Origin: Shinisaurus crocodilurus
Taxonomy: Eukaryota; Chordata; Lepidosauria; Squamata; Shinisauridae
Assembly: GCA_021292165.1 (NCBI GenBank)
Contig: CM037878.1
Span: 5,148,804 to 5,212,803 of the forward strand
Reading direction: 5' to 3'
DNA: 64,000 nt
The notes under the pieces: generated by a model
Seen by the model: the letters and a program-made list of their open reading frames with translations, nothing else
Database searches by the model: none
Told to the model about the DNA's origin: nothing
Position numbers and translations under genes: made by a program
Shown: piece after piece, positions 52,718 through 60,986 of the stretch
Layout: the number at the start of each line of letters is the position of its first letter
How positions within the stretch are numbered: position 1 is the first letter of the stretch

Positions 52718-53185
52718 CAGGGCCGGCGCTACCGCTAGGCAAACTAGGCGGTTGCCTAGGGCGCGTGGCTGAAGAGGGCGCAGAAACGCTGCACTCCTCT
52801 TCGCTGCAGCCGCCACCACCCCCGCCGCCCCCCCCGGTGCCCCCGCCACCGCCAGGCCGCCACCGCCGTGCTGCCACCGCCGCCACCGCGCCCCCACCGC
52901 CCCCACCGCGCTGCCACCGCCGGGCCTCCCCCCCCACCGCCACCGCCGCCGCCGGGCCGCCTCCCCCGCTGCCGCCACCACCACCACCACCCGACCCCCC
53001 CGCCACCTACCTTCTCCGCGCCGCTTCTGGAGCCCCGCCCACGTTGTTTTGGTGGGAGGAACCAGGGCAACAGGGCTTAAACAGCCCTGTTGCCCTGGTT
53101 TCCCTGGCCAAAAACAGAGCGCGGGGGTCCCATCGCGTCACTTCCTCCTCGAAGGAGGAGGTGGCCAGGGCGGGGGGGAAGGTAG
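52718..53185. repeat. hAT family B left end joined to GC-rich repeats
   Basis: It starts CAGGGCCGGCGCTACCG, a family B-type end, with 'gttgcctagggcgc'. It then passes into a (CCACCGCCG)-like low-complexity tract (52800-53000) and the GC-rich repeat shared with 30.2 kb (53040-53150), including a 'ccagggcaacaggg' / 'ccctgttgccctgg' palindrome. No right end was found, so internal expansion or fusion is likely. Proline- and glycine-rich frames here are artefacts. Confidence 0.55.
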
Positions 53186-53545
53186 GTGGCGGCGGGGGGG
53201 TGGCGGATATGGAGGTCCCAGGTTATGACATGCACTGAAGTAGCTGCATGGATTTCATTAATTCTGTTTATTCTAAAGATTAACATACCGCCCTTTAGCA
53301 GAGTTTGCAGGGTGGCTTACAATAGGAATGGGAGAGCCAGGGTGTTTGAGCTCACCGAAACATCTCTGAACTTTACTTCGAAGCTTGGTTCAGCTCGCTC
53401 CCACTTTCATTGGCGGCCTGTTTTTTGGTTCGTTCGAAAGGGGAAAGCACACATTTCAATGTGCAGTTTCAAAGGTGCACACTTTTTTGCCCGTTGACTA
53501 TCGCATGGACATTCTTATCCTTTGAAAAGTGCACATTTCAAAGTG
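53186..53545. other. Unassigned sequence
   Basis: It includes a short LINE/SINE tail-like piece ('acataccgccctttagcaga', about 53283-53325). No gene is seen. Confidence 0.3.
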
Positions 53546-54125
53546 AAGCCACGCCGCCGCCGAAGAAGCCCCGCTGCCGCCGAAGAAGCCCCGCTGCCGC
53601 CGAAGAAGCCACGCCGGGGCTTCGGCGGTGGCGAGGCTTCTTTGGCGGCAGCGGGGCTTCTTCGGCGGCGGAAGTTGGCGGCGGAAGTTGGCAGCAGTGG
53701 GGCTTCTTCGGTGGCGGAAGTTGGCGGCAGCGGGGCTTCTTCGGCGGCGGGGAGGCTTTTTCGGCGGCGGGAGCAGGTACGGTGACGGGGGTGGCGGAGG
53801 GGGTCTGGGGGTGGCAGCAGTGGTCCTGGGGGGGGCTTCGGCAGCGGCGAGGCTTTTTCGGCGGCGGCGAGGCTTTTTCGGCGGCTGGGAGGCTTTTTCG
53901 GCAGCGGGAGCAGGTACGGTGATGGGGGGTGGCGGAGGGGGTCTGGGGGTGGCGGCAGGGGTCCTGGGGGGGCTTCGGCGGCGTGGCTTTTTCGGCGGCG
54001 GCGAGGCTTTTTCGGCGGCGGCGAGGCTTTTTCGGCGGCGGGAGCAGGTACGGTGACGGGGGTGGGGGGGCTGGGGGTGGCGGCAGGGGTCCTGGGGGGG
54101 CTTCGGCGGCAGCGGGGCTTTGGCG
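53546..54125. repeat. GC-rich minisatellite with about 135-bp higher-order units
   Basis: The basic unit is about 20 bp, 'ggctttttcggcggcggcga' and variants. A larger unit marked by 'gagcaggtacggtga' recurs at 53771, 53908 and 54042 (137 and 134 bp apart), each followed by 'ggtctgggggtggc' and 'ggtcctggggg'. The left edge (53549-53615) carries the unit inverted ('gaagaagccccgctgccgcc'), so the array can fold back. Ala/Gly- and Pro-rich frames on both strands are repeat artefacts. Confidence 0.85.
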
Positions 54126-54220
54126 GCGGCGGCACTGACTCGAGTATAAGCCATGGGGGGCATTTTTCAGCACAAAAAATGGGCTGAAAAACTCGGCTTA
54201 TAGTCGAGTATATACGGTAT
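54126..54220. repeat. Palindromic repeat with CTCGAGTATAAGCC arms
   Basis: 'gactcgagtataagcc' faces 'ggcttatagtcgagtatata', and 'ttttcagcac' / 'gggctgaaaaa' extends the arms. It ends 'tatatacggtat'. Probably a DNA-transposon end that hosts the adjacent minisatellite. Confidence 0.6.
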
Positions 54221-55622
54221 ATCCTGTCTTTTTTCCTCTTGCAAGGAACCCAGATATCATACCAGTTCCATTACCTGTAGCCTGGTGGTCTTGGAGATAC
54301 TCCTACCGATAATAGGCCCAAGTAGGCAGGATGCAAAGGGTCACTTGTAAGTACCCCATTTCTGCCCAGGAGCTGGTTTTCCAAATTAGCTGGTTTTCTT
54401 TGTGGAGCGGCAGTCCACTGTTCTTCCATGTTTGATTCCTGGACTCTGTACAGACCACTGTGCCTGCACAGTTAGCTAAGGCTTCCTTCGGTTATGTTCA
54501 TTCGTGTCATTGTTGTTGTTGTTGCTGCTGTTGTTATTATTATTATTACCACCATATTGCAGTAAACAGGGCATGAGGTTTCAGTGCCCTGCATAACCCC
54601 TATGAATGTCTGAAGCTGCCTCAGCCTGAGTTAAATCAGGGTGGGCAGAAGGTAGATCTCCAGATTTTTGACTCCAACTCCCAGAAGCCCCTGCCAGCAT
54701 GACCAATGGTCAGGAAAGCTGAGAGTGGAAGTCCGAAACATCTGGAGATTTACTTTCTGCCCACCCCTGAGTTAAATCATGAGCAGAATAAATTATGCCA
54801 AACAAAATCTGCATAATTTATTCAGATTAATTACTCTGCCCTTTTCATCTATGGAAAGCTTTGAGCAGGGGTGCAGAACCTCAGGCCGGGGAGCCAAATC
54901 CTGCCCCTTCCCCTGGCCCTGGCCCCTTTCCTCCAGCTACTAGGTTTTTGGTGGTTTCCCAGCTTTTGTGCAGGTTCCCACCACCACCACCCCACATTCT
55001 AAAAGGTGGAAATGCCTCTCCTAAGGCTTAGTTACTGGCAGGAAAAGCTTTTAACTAAAACAGGCTAGTATTTTTGGCCCTGCCCTTTTGGCCCTTGACC
55101 CCGCCCACCCCTGCAATGTGGCCCCCAAGAGATTCTCCGAAATAGGATTCGGCCCTCAGGCTGAAAGAGGTTCAACACCTTGGCTTTGAGGAACTCGGTT
55201 AGATAACTGGTCCAGCATGTCGCCCAGCCACTCTCTCTTTATTCTGAGTAGCATCCTCAATCTTTCCCTTCTATTGAGGCCTCCTTTTCATGGCTGATGA
55301 CTGAACTGGGGTAAGACTTCATGAACACAACACGTATGGTGCTCCCCGTTGAGCTGCGGTGGTTTAGCCCTGCAGCCATCACCCCCCATGGCATTGCCAG
55401 CCCATCCAACAAGGCCCAATGACCCAATGACCCTGTGGCACCTCTTTTGTTTTAGGTAGGTGGTTGATTTTATTGTTTAGTTTTTCACCTCGTGAATGAT
55501 TTGCTGGCCTGAGCGGGAGGGCCAGTGAAAAGTATACCTGACCAAATCATGGACCCTCTGCACCTGGGGACGCCTTCCTTGAAGTGTTTGGGGCACCGGG
55601 GACATGTCACTGCAGTCTCAAT
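54221..55622. other. Intergenic sequence downstream of the CKAP5-like gene
   Basis: It contains an old MITE-like repeat at about 54640-54775 and a hAT-like remnant at about 54865-55185 ('gcaggggtgcagaacctcag' ... 'ctgaaagaggttcaacacct'). Nothing else is recognised. Confidence 0.45.
55469..55474 (-). terminator. Candidate polyadenylation signal for the CKAP5-like gene
   Basis: AATAAA on the minus strand about 150 bases past the stop codon. Sequence match only. No poly(A) remnant is visible to mark the original retrocopy end. Confidence 0.4.
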
Positions 55623-58600
55623 CTAAGCCTCTTTCTCGGCAGGAGAGCAGATCATCTGTTTGCTTTCTCTCTCTGATGCGATAACTGCCAAACCATGCTT
55701 GACGTAACTCCGGAAGAGCAGGGAGCAGTTCTTCAAGAAAGGTTCTAAGTCTGCCTTGGGGTGTTTTTCCTTGCATTCGTACAGCTCCTCAAGGCCTGCC
55801 CTGGCAGTCTCCTTGGAGTTGATCTTCTTGAAAATCTCAGCCAGTGTATTGTCGATTCTGTCCTCAGCTGGGCAAGAAGCACCTTTGTCCCCATCCACAC
55901 CAGCCTGCTCCACTGAGTGACTCACAATCTTCCATAGGTGGGCCTCCAACTCGGACTCATCTCTGTCCTCTATCAGGGTGAGATGATCCAAGATCTCAGC
56001 TCCCTTCAGCTTGCAAAGGGTGTGCAGAAGAACCTTCAGTGCCCGGAGAGGGTGACTGCTCTCGTACTGCTTCAGCTTTTCTTTAGGCCACATCTTCATG
56101 AAGATGTGGATATCCAGCAGAATCTGTTCCAAACTGACACTGCCAATGGTTTGTGGAAGGTACTTGGCAGTTTTCCACAAGCACTTGGCCACCATTTCAG
56201 AAAAGGCAAAGAGATTGGTGGCTGCCAAGCCTTCATGGAGCAGAAGAAGCAAAGAACTGAAAAGTCTGGTCTGGTCCGATTTCTCCAGCACCTTGGTTAT
56301 CAAGAGATTGACAGACTGGATACCATCCTGCCCTTCCTGAAGCTCTTCGACTGGGGGATCCAGCAATAAGGTGATGAGACTGCTCATGAGGTCCTTCAGC
56401 ACCCCAGCGGAGGCTTCCTGGGCCAGGCTCTCCACCTGGAAGAGGGAGACCATGTTGCAAACAACACAGCTGTAAAGCTCAATGACTTGTCCCTTCCTCA
56501 TCTCCTCCTCGGACGTCATGTGGAGCCGATGGATGAACTTCAGCTGTTGGATTGTTGCTATCAGAAATTGGTTTGTATGGCCAGACATCATCTCCACTTT
56601 GTCCTCTTGCTTTATAATCTCTTGGATCTGCCGTAGGGCCTCAATGCTGGTGCTGATGTTGCCACCGGCGACATTGCAAATGATCATATTGATGTTGGGA
56701 ACGACGCTGCTCTCAGCCTGAGATTTCAGGTTCACAGGTTGGGTGATGCTGTCAGCTTCTTTTGGATTTTTGTGGAAGGCCATGCTGTCAACATACTCAA
56801 CCTCAGCTCGGTCCATATGGGAAATGTAATATTCTTCCCCTGTGTGGCTGCCAGTTCCATGGCTCAATTTGGAGCCCTCCACTGACTCCGCCCAAGCAGC
56901 TAGGTTGAAGACCTCAGCATCCACTTTTTCTTCCCTGAGTTGCTTGGCTTCTGCTTCTTTTATGCTCTCCTCCAATAAGCTCATATGTTTTTCAGATATA
57001 TTCCCGATCGCCTTGAATGCCTCGACTCCATACACATTCCGAGCAGTTGCAATGACCTTCAAGGCAGCGCTATGGACAGCATTGTTTGAATCGCCCGTCA
57101 AAGTGATGATCATCTTCAGGACTTTGCTTGGGTTTGGCTGGCACACAGCTGGACCATACGTCTTCAGCAGCCATCCCAGCTCTTTCAAGCATCCTACTCG
57201 CTGGTTCGCATTCTTGGCCTGGGCTCCCTCCAGGAGGAAACAGAAAATCTTGCAGGCTGGGTAGACAAGGGTTGTTTGCTTCACTATTGCCCGCACCTCT
57301 TTGAGGATGGACTCCTTCGTCCCCCCCATTTTCAGGAGAAGGTAGGGAAGGAAGGAGGAGGCCTCGTTCTCCATCAGCTGGTATCTCTCCTCAATCAGCA
57401 GACTGAAGAGTCTTTTGAGATACTCCAAGGTCTTCATCAGCACCCATGTGTTGGTGTCAAACAACCGCAGGCTAAGCCATTTCAGGACAAGGTCCAAGCA
57501 GCTGATGACTCCATCCCTCTCGGTTTCCAAGTGCTTGGTCATCACAGTCAGAGCTTTGATGTGGTGCTGGAAATTGGAGTGAAACAGCTCCTCCTGCAGC
57601 CAGTTGGAGAGGCAGCCACACATCTGAGCCTTGAGCTGCTCAACGTACTTGCTACTTGGGGTGCTGAAGTTCCATCTCAGCACCTTCAGAGCCTTCTCAT
57701 CCTTGGCCCTCTGCTCTTTTGCCTTGGGAACAATAATGAAAATGGGGCCTGGCTTGTTACTGTCTTCCTTCATGCTAGGTTTTCCTGGCACCTTCACATT
57801 GGGTAGTCTCTTAGCTTTGGGAACGGTTCCTTCTGATTTGGCTTTTCTTATATCCAAGCTCAGTTCACTGGACCCCACATTTTCAGTAGAGCAGGAGGCT
57901 GTACTGGACTGTTCGGGAGGAGCCAAGGTCGACTTGGCCCAAGACTTGCCCCTCGGTAGCTTGGAAGGTGACTTAGAGATGTTGAAAGTGGCCTTGTCTG
58001 GCTGGCCAGCTTTGGCTTTCTCCAGCAGTGACAGCACCTCATCTCTGGATGGTGGCTTCATTTTATTGGCAGCTTCAGACATCTTCTCAAAACCAAGGTA
58101 GAGAAGGAAGAATGGCAGGGCTTCATGAGCTGCCATGCGTGTTTCCTCATGACAATCCTCCAAGGCCGAATAGAGATGAGGCACACAACGAAGCAGGTCA
58201 GTGGAGACAGAACTGGGGCACGGCAACTTCTCAGCCAGCCATCCCAGGAGCCCCTGCCTCTGGAAAAAATTCTCCTTCTTCAGATCTGTTGAGAGGTGGT
58301 CTTCCCCTTCCAGCCATTCTTTCATGCCGGTCTGCTCAGCCCAGGCTTCCACAGTGGCGAGGGCTGCCGCCCGCAAGCCGCTCTTGCTGTCCCTTAGGGT
58401 GGCAATGATGGACATCCCCAGAGTCTTGACATGATAGCGGATGCCGGGGCCCATGGCCCTCGCTAGCTGCTGAAGGACAATGAGGGTCTGCTTCACAAGG
58501 GCTTTGTTGGGGTCCTGCAAGCAAGCCCTCAAGGCAACTGGAAGGTCTCCAATGCTTGGCTGGATGGAACTGACATCACTGAGGATCCTGGAAACCTCCT

Positions 58601-59501
58601 CCAGCCCTTCTTTGCGTACCTTCCAGCTCGTATCCTGCATCTTTGACATCAGCTCTGCCGAGATCTTCTTGCTGATGTCTACAGCATCGTTCCTCCTGCA
58701 CGGCTGTGCATCCCCTCCCCTCTGGTCATTCCCGCCATCCCTGCAGAACTTGCAGCGGCCTCGGGTGGGAAGCGGAGGACTCTGGTCACTCACCTTCTCA
58801 AACTCTGCATCGATCTGGGAGAGAAGACGTGGCTTTTCGTCCTCAAAGAAGGCCCTCAGCGGGGCTCCTACATACAGGTACATCACCCCCAGGAGGTTGA
58901 AGGCGGATGCCCGCACATCCGGATGGGCTGCCTCCAAGGCAAATTTAATGTACCCAACAAAGCTTCTGGCATCCAAGCCATCAAAGCCAAAGTCCATAAT
59001 GGCACTAGACAGCCAGTTGAGGGTTTCTGAATGGGTTCTCGGGCTGTCTTGCAAGAAGGCCGCTTCCGTTACCTTCCCTGCTGTCCAGGGCAATCCACAC
59101 GCTTCAGCCACCGCAGTCAAAGCTTCCTTGGTGTCACTACTACAGATAACATCCCCAATCTTGTCCACTAGGTTTCCCAAGACAAACTGAGCTGAGGTTT
59201 TGGAGAAGTTCCCCCTCTGGGCAATCAGGGTGACGATACGCAGCTTCTTCTGCATCACTTGGAGTTTGGTCTCATTCCATCCAGGTTCTTTATCCAGCAA
59301 CCTCACTAGAGCTTGGCAGGGCATCTGGTTTTTCTCCATCTCTTCCACGGCCCTCTCAAAGGTCTCCAGGCAGGAAATTCTTTCTTTCCAGTTGCTGCTG
59401 TCCAGATGTTGGAGGCAGGATGCGGGGAGGACTGCTGCTGCTTCCAGCTCACATGATTCTTCTGAAAGTTCCTTCTCAGGCACGTTCCTTGGCTCTAGCA
59501 T
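55623..59501 (-). CDS. CKAP5/XMAP215-like TOG-domain protein, intronless retrogene
   Basis: A single-exon 1292-codon frame with no stop or frameshift. CKAP5 (ch-TOG) adds tubulin at microtubule plus ends through TOG domains. By family knowledge the blocks here are TOG3 (about residues 22-245, with LDSSNWKER, RGNFSKTSAQ, LLGVMYLYVG, FFEDEKPRLLSQIDAEFEK), TOG4 (about 275-500, WKVRKEGLEEV, TGMKEWLEGED, GWLAEKLP), TOG5 (about 605-850, VLRWNFSTP, WLQEELFHSNFQHH, ENEASSFLPYLLLK) and the C-terminal helical domain (about 935-1285, EALRQIQEIIKQEDK, LLDIHIFMK, KLKGAEILDHLTLI). TOG1, TOG2 and the last C-terminal segment of CKAP5 are missing. The Lys/Ser/Pro linker between TOG4 and TOG5 is kept. The start ATG at 59499-59501 has A at -3, and an in-frame TAG lies seven codons upstream, so it is the first possible start. 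The lack of introns marks a retrocopy. The sequence is clearly diverged from CKAP5 yet intact, suggesting function. Confidence 0.9.
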   Translation of the reverse strand: MLEPRNVPEKELSEESCELEAAAVLPASCLQHLDSSNWKERISCLETFERAVEEMEKNQMPCQALVRLLDKEPGWNETKLQVMQKKLRIVTLIAQRGNFSKTSAQFVLGNLVDKIGDVICSSDTKEALTAVAEACGLPWTAGKVTEAAFLQDSPRTHSETLNWLSSAIMDFGFDGLDARSFVGYIKFALEAAHPDVRASAFNLLGVMYLYVGAPLRAFFEDEKPRLLSQIDAEFEKVSDQSPPLPTRGRCKFCRDGGNDQRGGDAQPCRRNDAVDISKKISAELMSKMQDTSWKVRKEGLEEVSRILSDVSSIQPSIGDLPVALRACLQDPNKALVKQTLIVLQQLARAMGPGIRYHVKTLGMSIIATLRDSKSGLRAAALATVEAWAEQTGMKEWLEGEDHLSTDLKKENFFQRQGLLGWLAEKLPCPSSVSTDLLRCVPHLYSALEDCHEETRMAAHEALPFFLLYLGFEKMSEAANKMKPPSRDEVLSLLEKAKAGQPDKATFNISKSPSKLPRGKSWAKSTLAPPEQSSTASCSTENVGSSELSLDIRKAKSEGTVPKAKRLPNVKVPGKPSMKEDSNKPGPIFIIVPKAKEQRAKDEKALKVLRWNFSTPSSKYVEQLKAQMCGCLSNWLQEELFHSNFQHHIKALTVMTKHLETERDGVISCLDLVLKWLSLRLFDTNTWVLMKTLEYLKRLFSLLIEERYQLMENEASSFLPYLLLKMGGTKESILKEVRAIVKQTTLVYPACKIFCFLLEGAQAKNANQRVGCLKELGWLLKTYGPAVCQPNPSKVLKMIITLTGDSNNAVHSAALKVIATARNVYGVEAFKAIGNISEKHMSLLEESIKEAEAKQLREEKVDAEVFNLAAWAESVEGSKLSHGTGSHTGEEYYISHMDRAEVEYVDSMAFHKNPKEADSITQPVNLKSQAESSVVPNINMIICNVAGGNISTSIEALRQIQEIIKQEDKVEMMSGHTNQFLIATIQQLKFIHRLHMTSEEEMRKGQVIELYSCVVCNMVSLFQVESLAQEASAGVLKDLMSSLITLLLDPPVEELQEGQDGIQSVNLLITKVLEKSDQTRLFSSLLLLLHEGLAATNLFAFSEMVAKCLWKTAKYLPQTIGSVSLEQILLDIHIFMKMWPKEKLKQYESSHPLRALKVLLHTLCKLKGAEILDHLTLIEDRDESELEAHLWKIVSHSVEQAGVDGDKGASCPAEDRIDNTLAEIFKKINSKETARAGLEELYECKEKHPKADLEPFLKNCSLLFRSYVKHGLAVIASERESKQMICSPAEKEA

Positions 59502-59904
59502 CTTGGCTGACCTTGAGTTCTAGAACTTTGGCTAGCCACGTTGGGCATGGTGACTTTGCCCTCGGTTGGGTGGCTCTCGGCTCAGAGAGAGCAAAGCACA
59601 TTCCGGGAAACAAGAGGAGCCTGCGGTATCTTTGGGGATGTTTCTTGCTGCCCCCACCCTCCACCCTGCCCCCCCAGAAAGGAGCTGATGGTTCCCAGAG
59701 GCTGGGGACGGGGGCCTTCCTATGGGGCTGCTGCCTCCTGCTTATGTGGTGACTCTTGCCTGAAGGACCATTGTGAGGTCACTGGTGCATTGGCAGGAAT
59801 GTGGCAGCCACAGACTACAGAGAGACCAAAATGGCAGGAGAGAACCTGTGTGGTGCTAAGAGTACGATGGCGATCATATCTTGCTTCTGTGTTCTTTTGT
59901 TCAT
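59502..59904. other. 5' flank of the CKAP5-like gene
   Basis: No homology to the missing CKAP5 N-terminus is recognisable here, so the copy was 5'-truncated on insertion or has lost it. No TATA box is evident on the minus strand. The promoter is unknown. Confidence 0.4.
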
Positions 59905-60145
59905 GGGGTGGGCGGTTTGGTGGTAGAACACTTGCTTGACATGTAGAAGGCTCTAGGTTTGGTCCCCGGCAACTTCTGCTAAGAGGATTTCAGAGAGCAG
60001 AGCTGCGCAAGTCCACCCACCCACCCACCTGAGACCTTGGGGAGGTAGTTGATCTCAGTCAGCAGGGCTGGTGGGAAAGGCCTCCTCCACCTGAGATCTT
60101 AAAGAACCGCTGCCTATCCGAGCAGGCAGCATTGGCCTAGGTGGA
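59905..60145 (+). mobile_element. tRNA-derived SINE, diverged
   Basis: The head 'gggcggtttggtggtagaac' with 'ggctctaggtttggtccccg' matches, diverged, the box A and box B region of the SINE family at 7447-7598 in the opposite orientation. The body contains 'gagaccttggggaggtagtt' and 'aggcagcattggcctaggtg'. Confidence 0.65.
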
Positions 60146-60437
60146 TGGGACTCAGCAGAAGTTCCGGATGGACATCCTACACGACAACAGAGGTTTGCTG
60201 TATCCAAGCTGGACTAAAAAGTCGAGTCTGGGCTCTCCTTTCGTAGCCGCACAGTCTTTGCTTTTGGACTCGGCAACCAGAAACGGGCAGCAGAGAAGCA
60301 GAAAAGAAAAGAAAACTGGAAGAGGAAGAGGAACAGCAGAACAGAAGAGAAGAACCAGGACAGGGGTGAAGGGATGCCAACTGGTGTCAGGCTGTCAGCC
60401 AATGCAAGACACGAAGAACAAGCGAGGCAGGAGAAGG
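60146..60437. other. Unassigned purine-rich sequence
   Basis: An AG-rich tract (60290-60365) gives a basic 111-codon frame without a recognised domain. No gene is supported. Confidence 0.35.
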
Positions 60438-60986
60438 TGTTGGGTTTTGCATAGGCAGAACGAGATTACCACCTGACATCGGGATTATCACCTGACCTGG
60501 TGGATGTTACTTGAGTTCAAGTATACAAGGCCTTTGGTCAGGAGACATGGTCTCGAGGTGATGTGACTCAGCAGCCTTGAACAGGTTTGAAGCAGTAAAC
60601 ATGTTGATGAATGGGTTATACACTGGAGTGAGTAATATCCTATTTATAGGTGCAGGGTCTGGGGTATATAAGCTGGCACACTTGCTGATAGCTTCATTCC
60701 GTTCTTCCGTCATTCCTCTTCATCTCTCTCTGCTGCTTGTTCGTCTCGACATGTATTGTCTTGGACTTCACTTCATCTAGCCTTACCACTGGGGTAGTGG
60801 GTTTGAGTCTGCAATGATGTAGTGAGTAGAAATGCATTGATTGCCTTAATCCCATGTAATTGGGTCTTACAAATAAACTCTTTAATCTTTATTAACTGCT
60901 GTTATCTCCTCCTTCCGCTTGCGTGACTGGGACTGAGGGTCATTGGCTAGGGGAGCTTTTGAACCCGGGTCAGTCCAACTCTCACA
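60438..60986 (+). mobile_element. Candidate long terminal repeat
   Basis: About 549 bp starting TGTTGGG and ending CTCACA. A TATA-like box ('ggtatataagctgg', about 60662) lies about 210 bp before AATAAA (60871) followed by T-rich sequence: the promoter, R and poly(A) order expected in an LTR. 'ttatgggcccagattacg' follows and could be a primer-binding region, but I cannot match a tRNA. The partner LTR would lie outside the window. Confidence 0.45.

Noticed and set aside
52679..54173. Many 100-220 codon Pro-, Ala- or Gly-rich frames on both strands
   Set aside because: All are translations of GC-rich low-complexity and minisatellite DNA, open in every frame because the repeats lack A/T-rich stop codons.
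56842..57806. Plus-strand frames of 140 and 176 codons within the CKAP5-like gene
   Set aside because: They are antisense shadows of the strongly supported minus-strand coding frame and show no domain of their own.
58480..59190. 236-codon plus-strand frame
   Set aside because: Antisense shadow of the TOG3/TOG4 coding region. Its open length follows from codon bias on the other strand.
60141..60476. 111-codon basic plus-strand frame
   Set aside because: The Arg/Lys richness comes from a purine-rich tract. No recognised motif.
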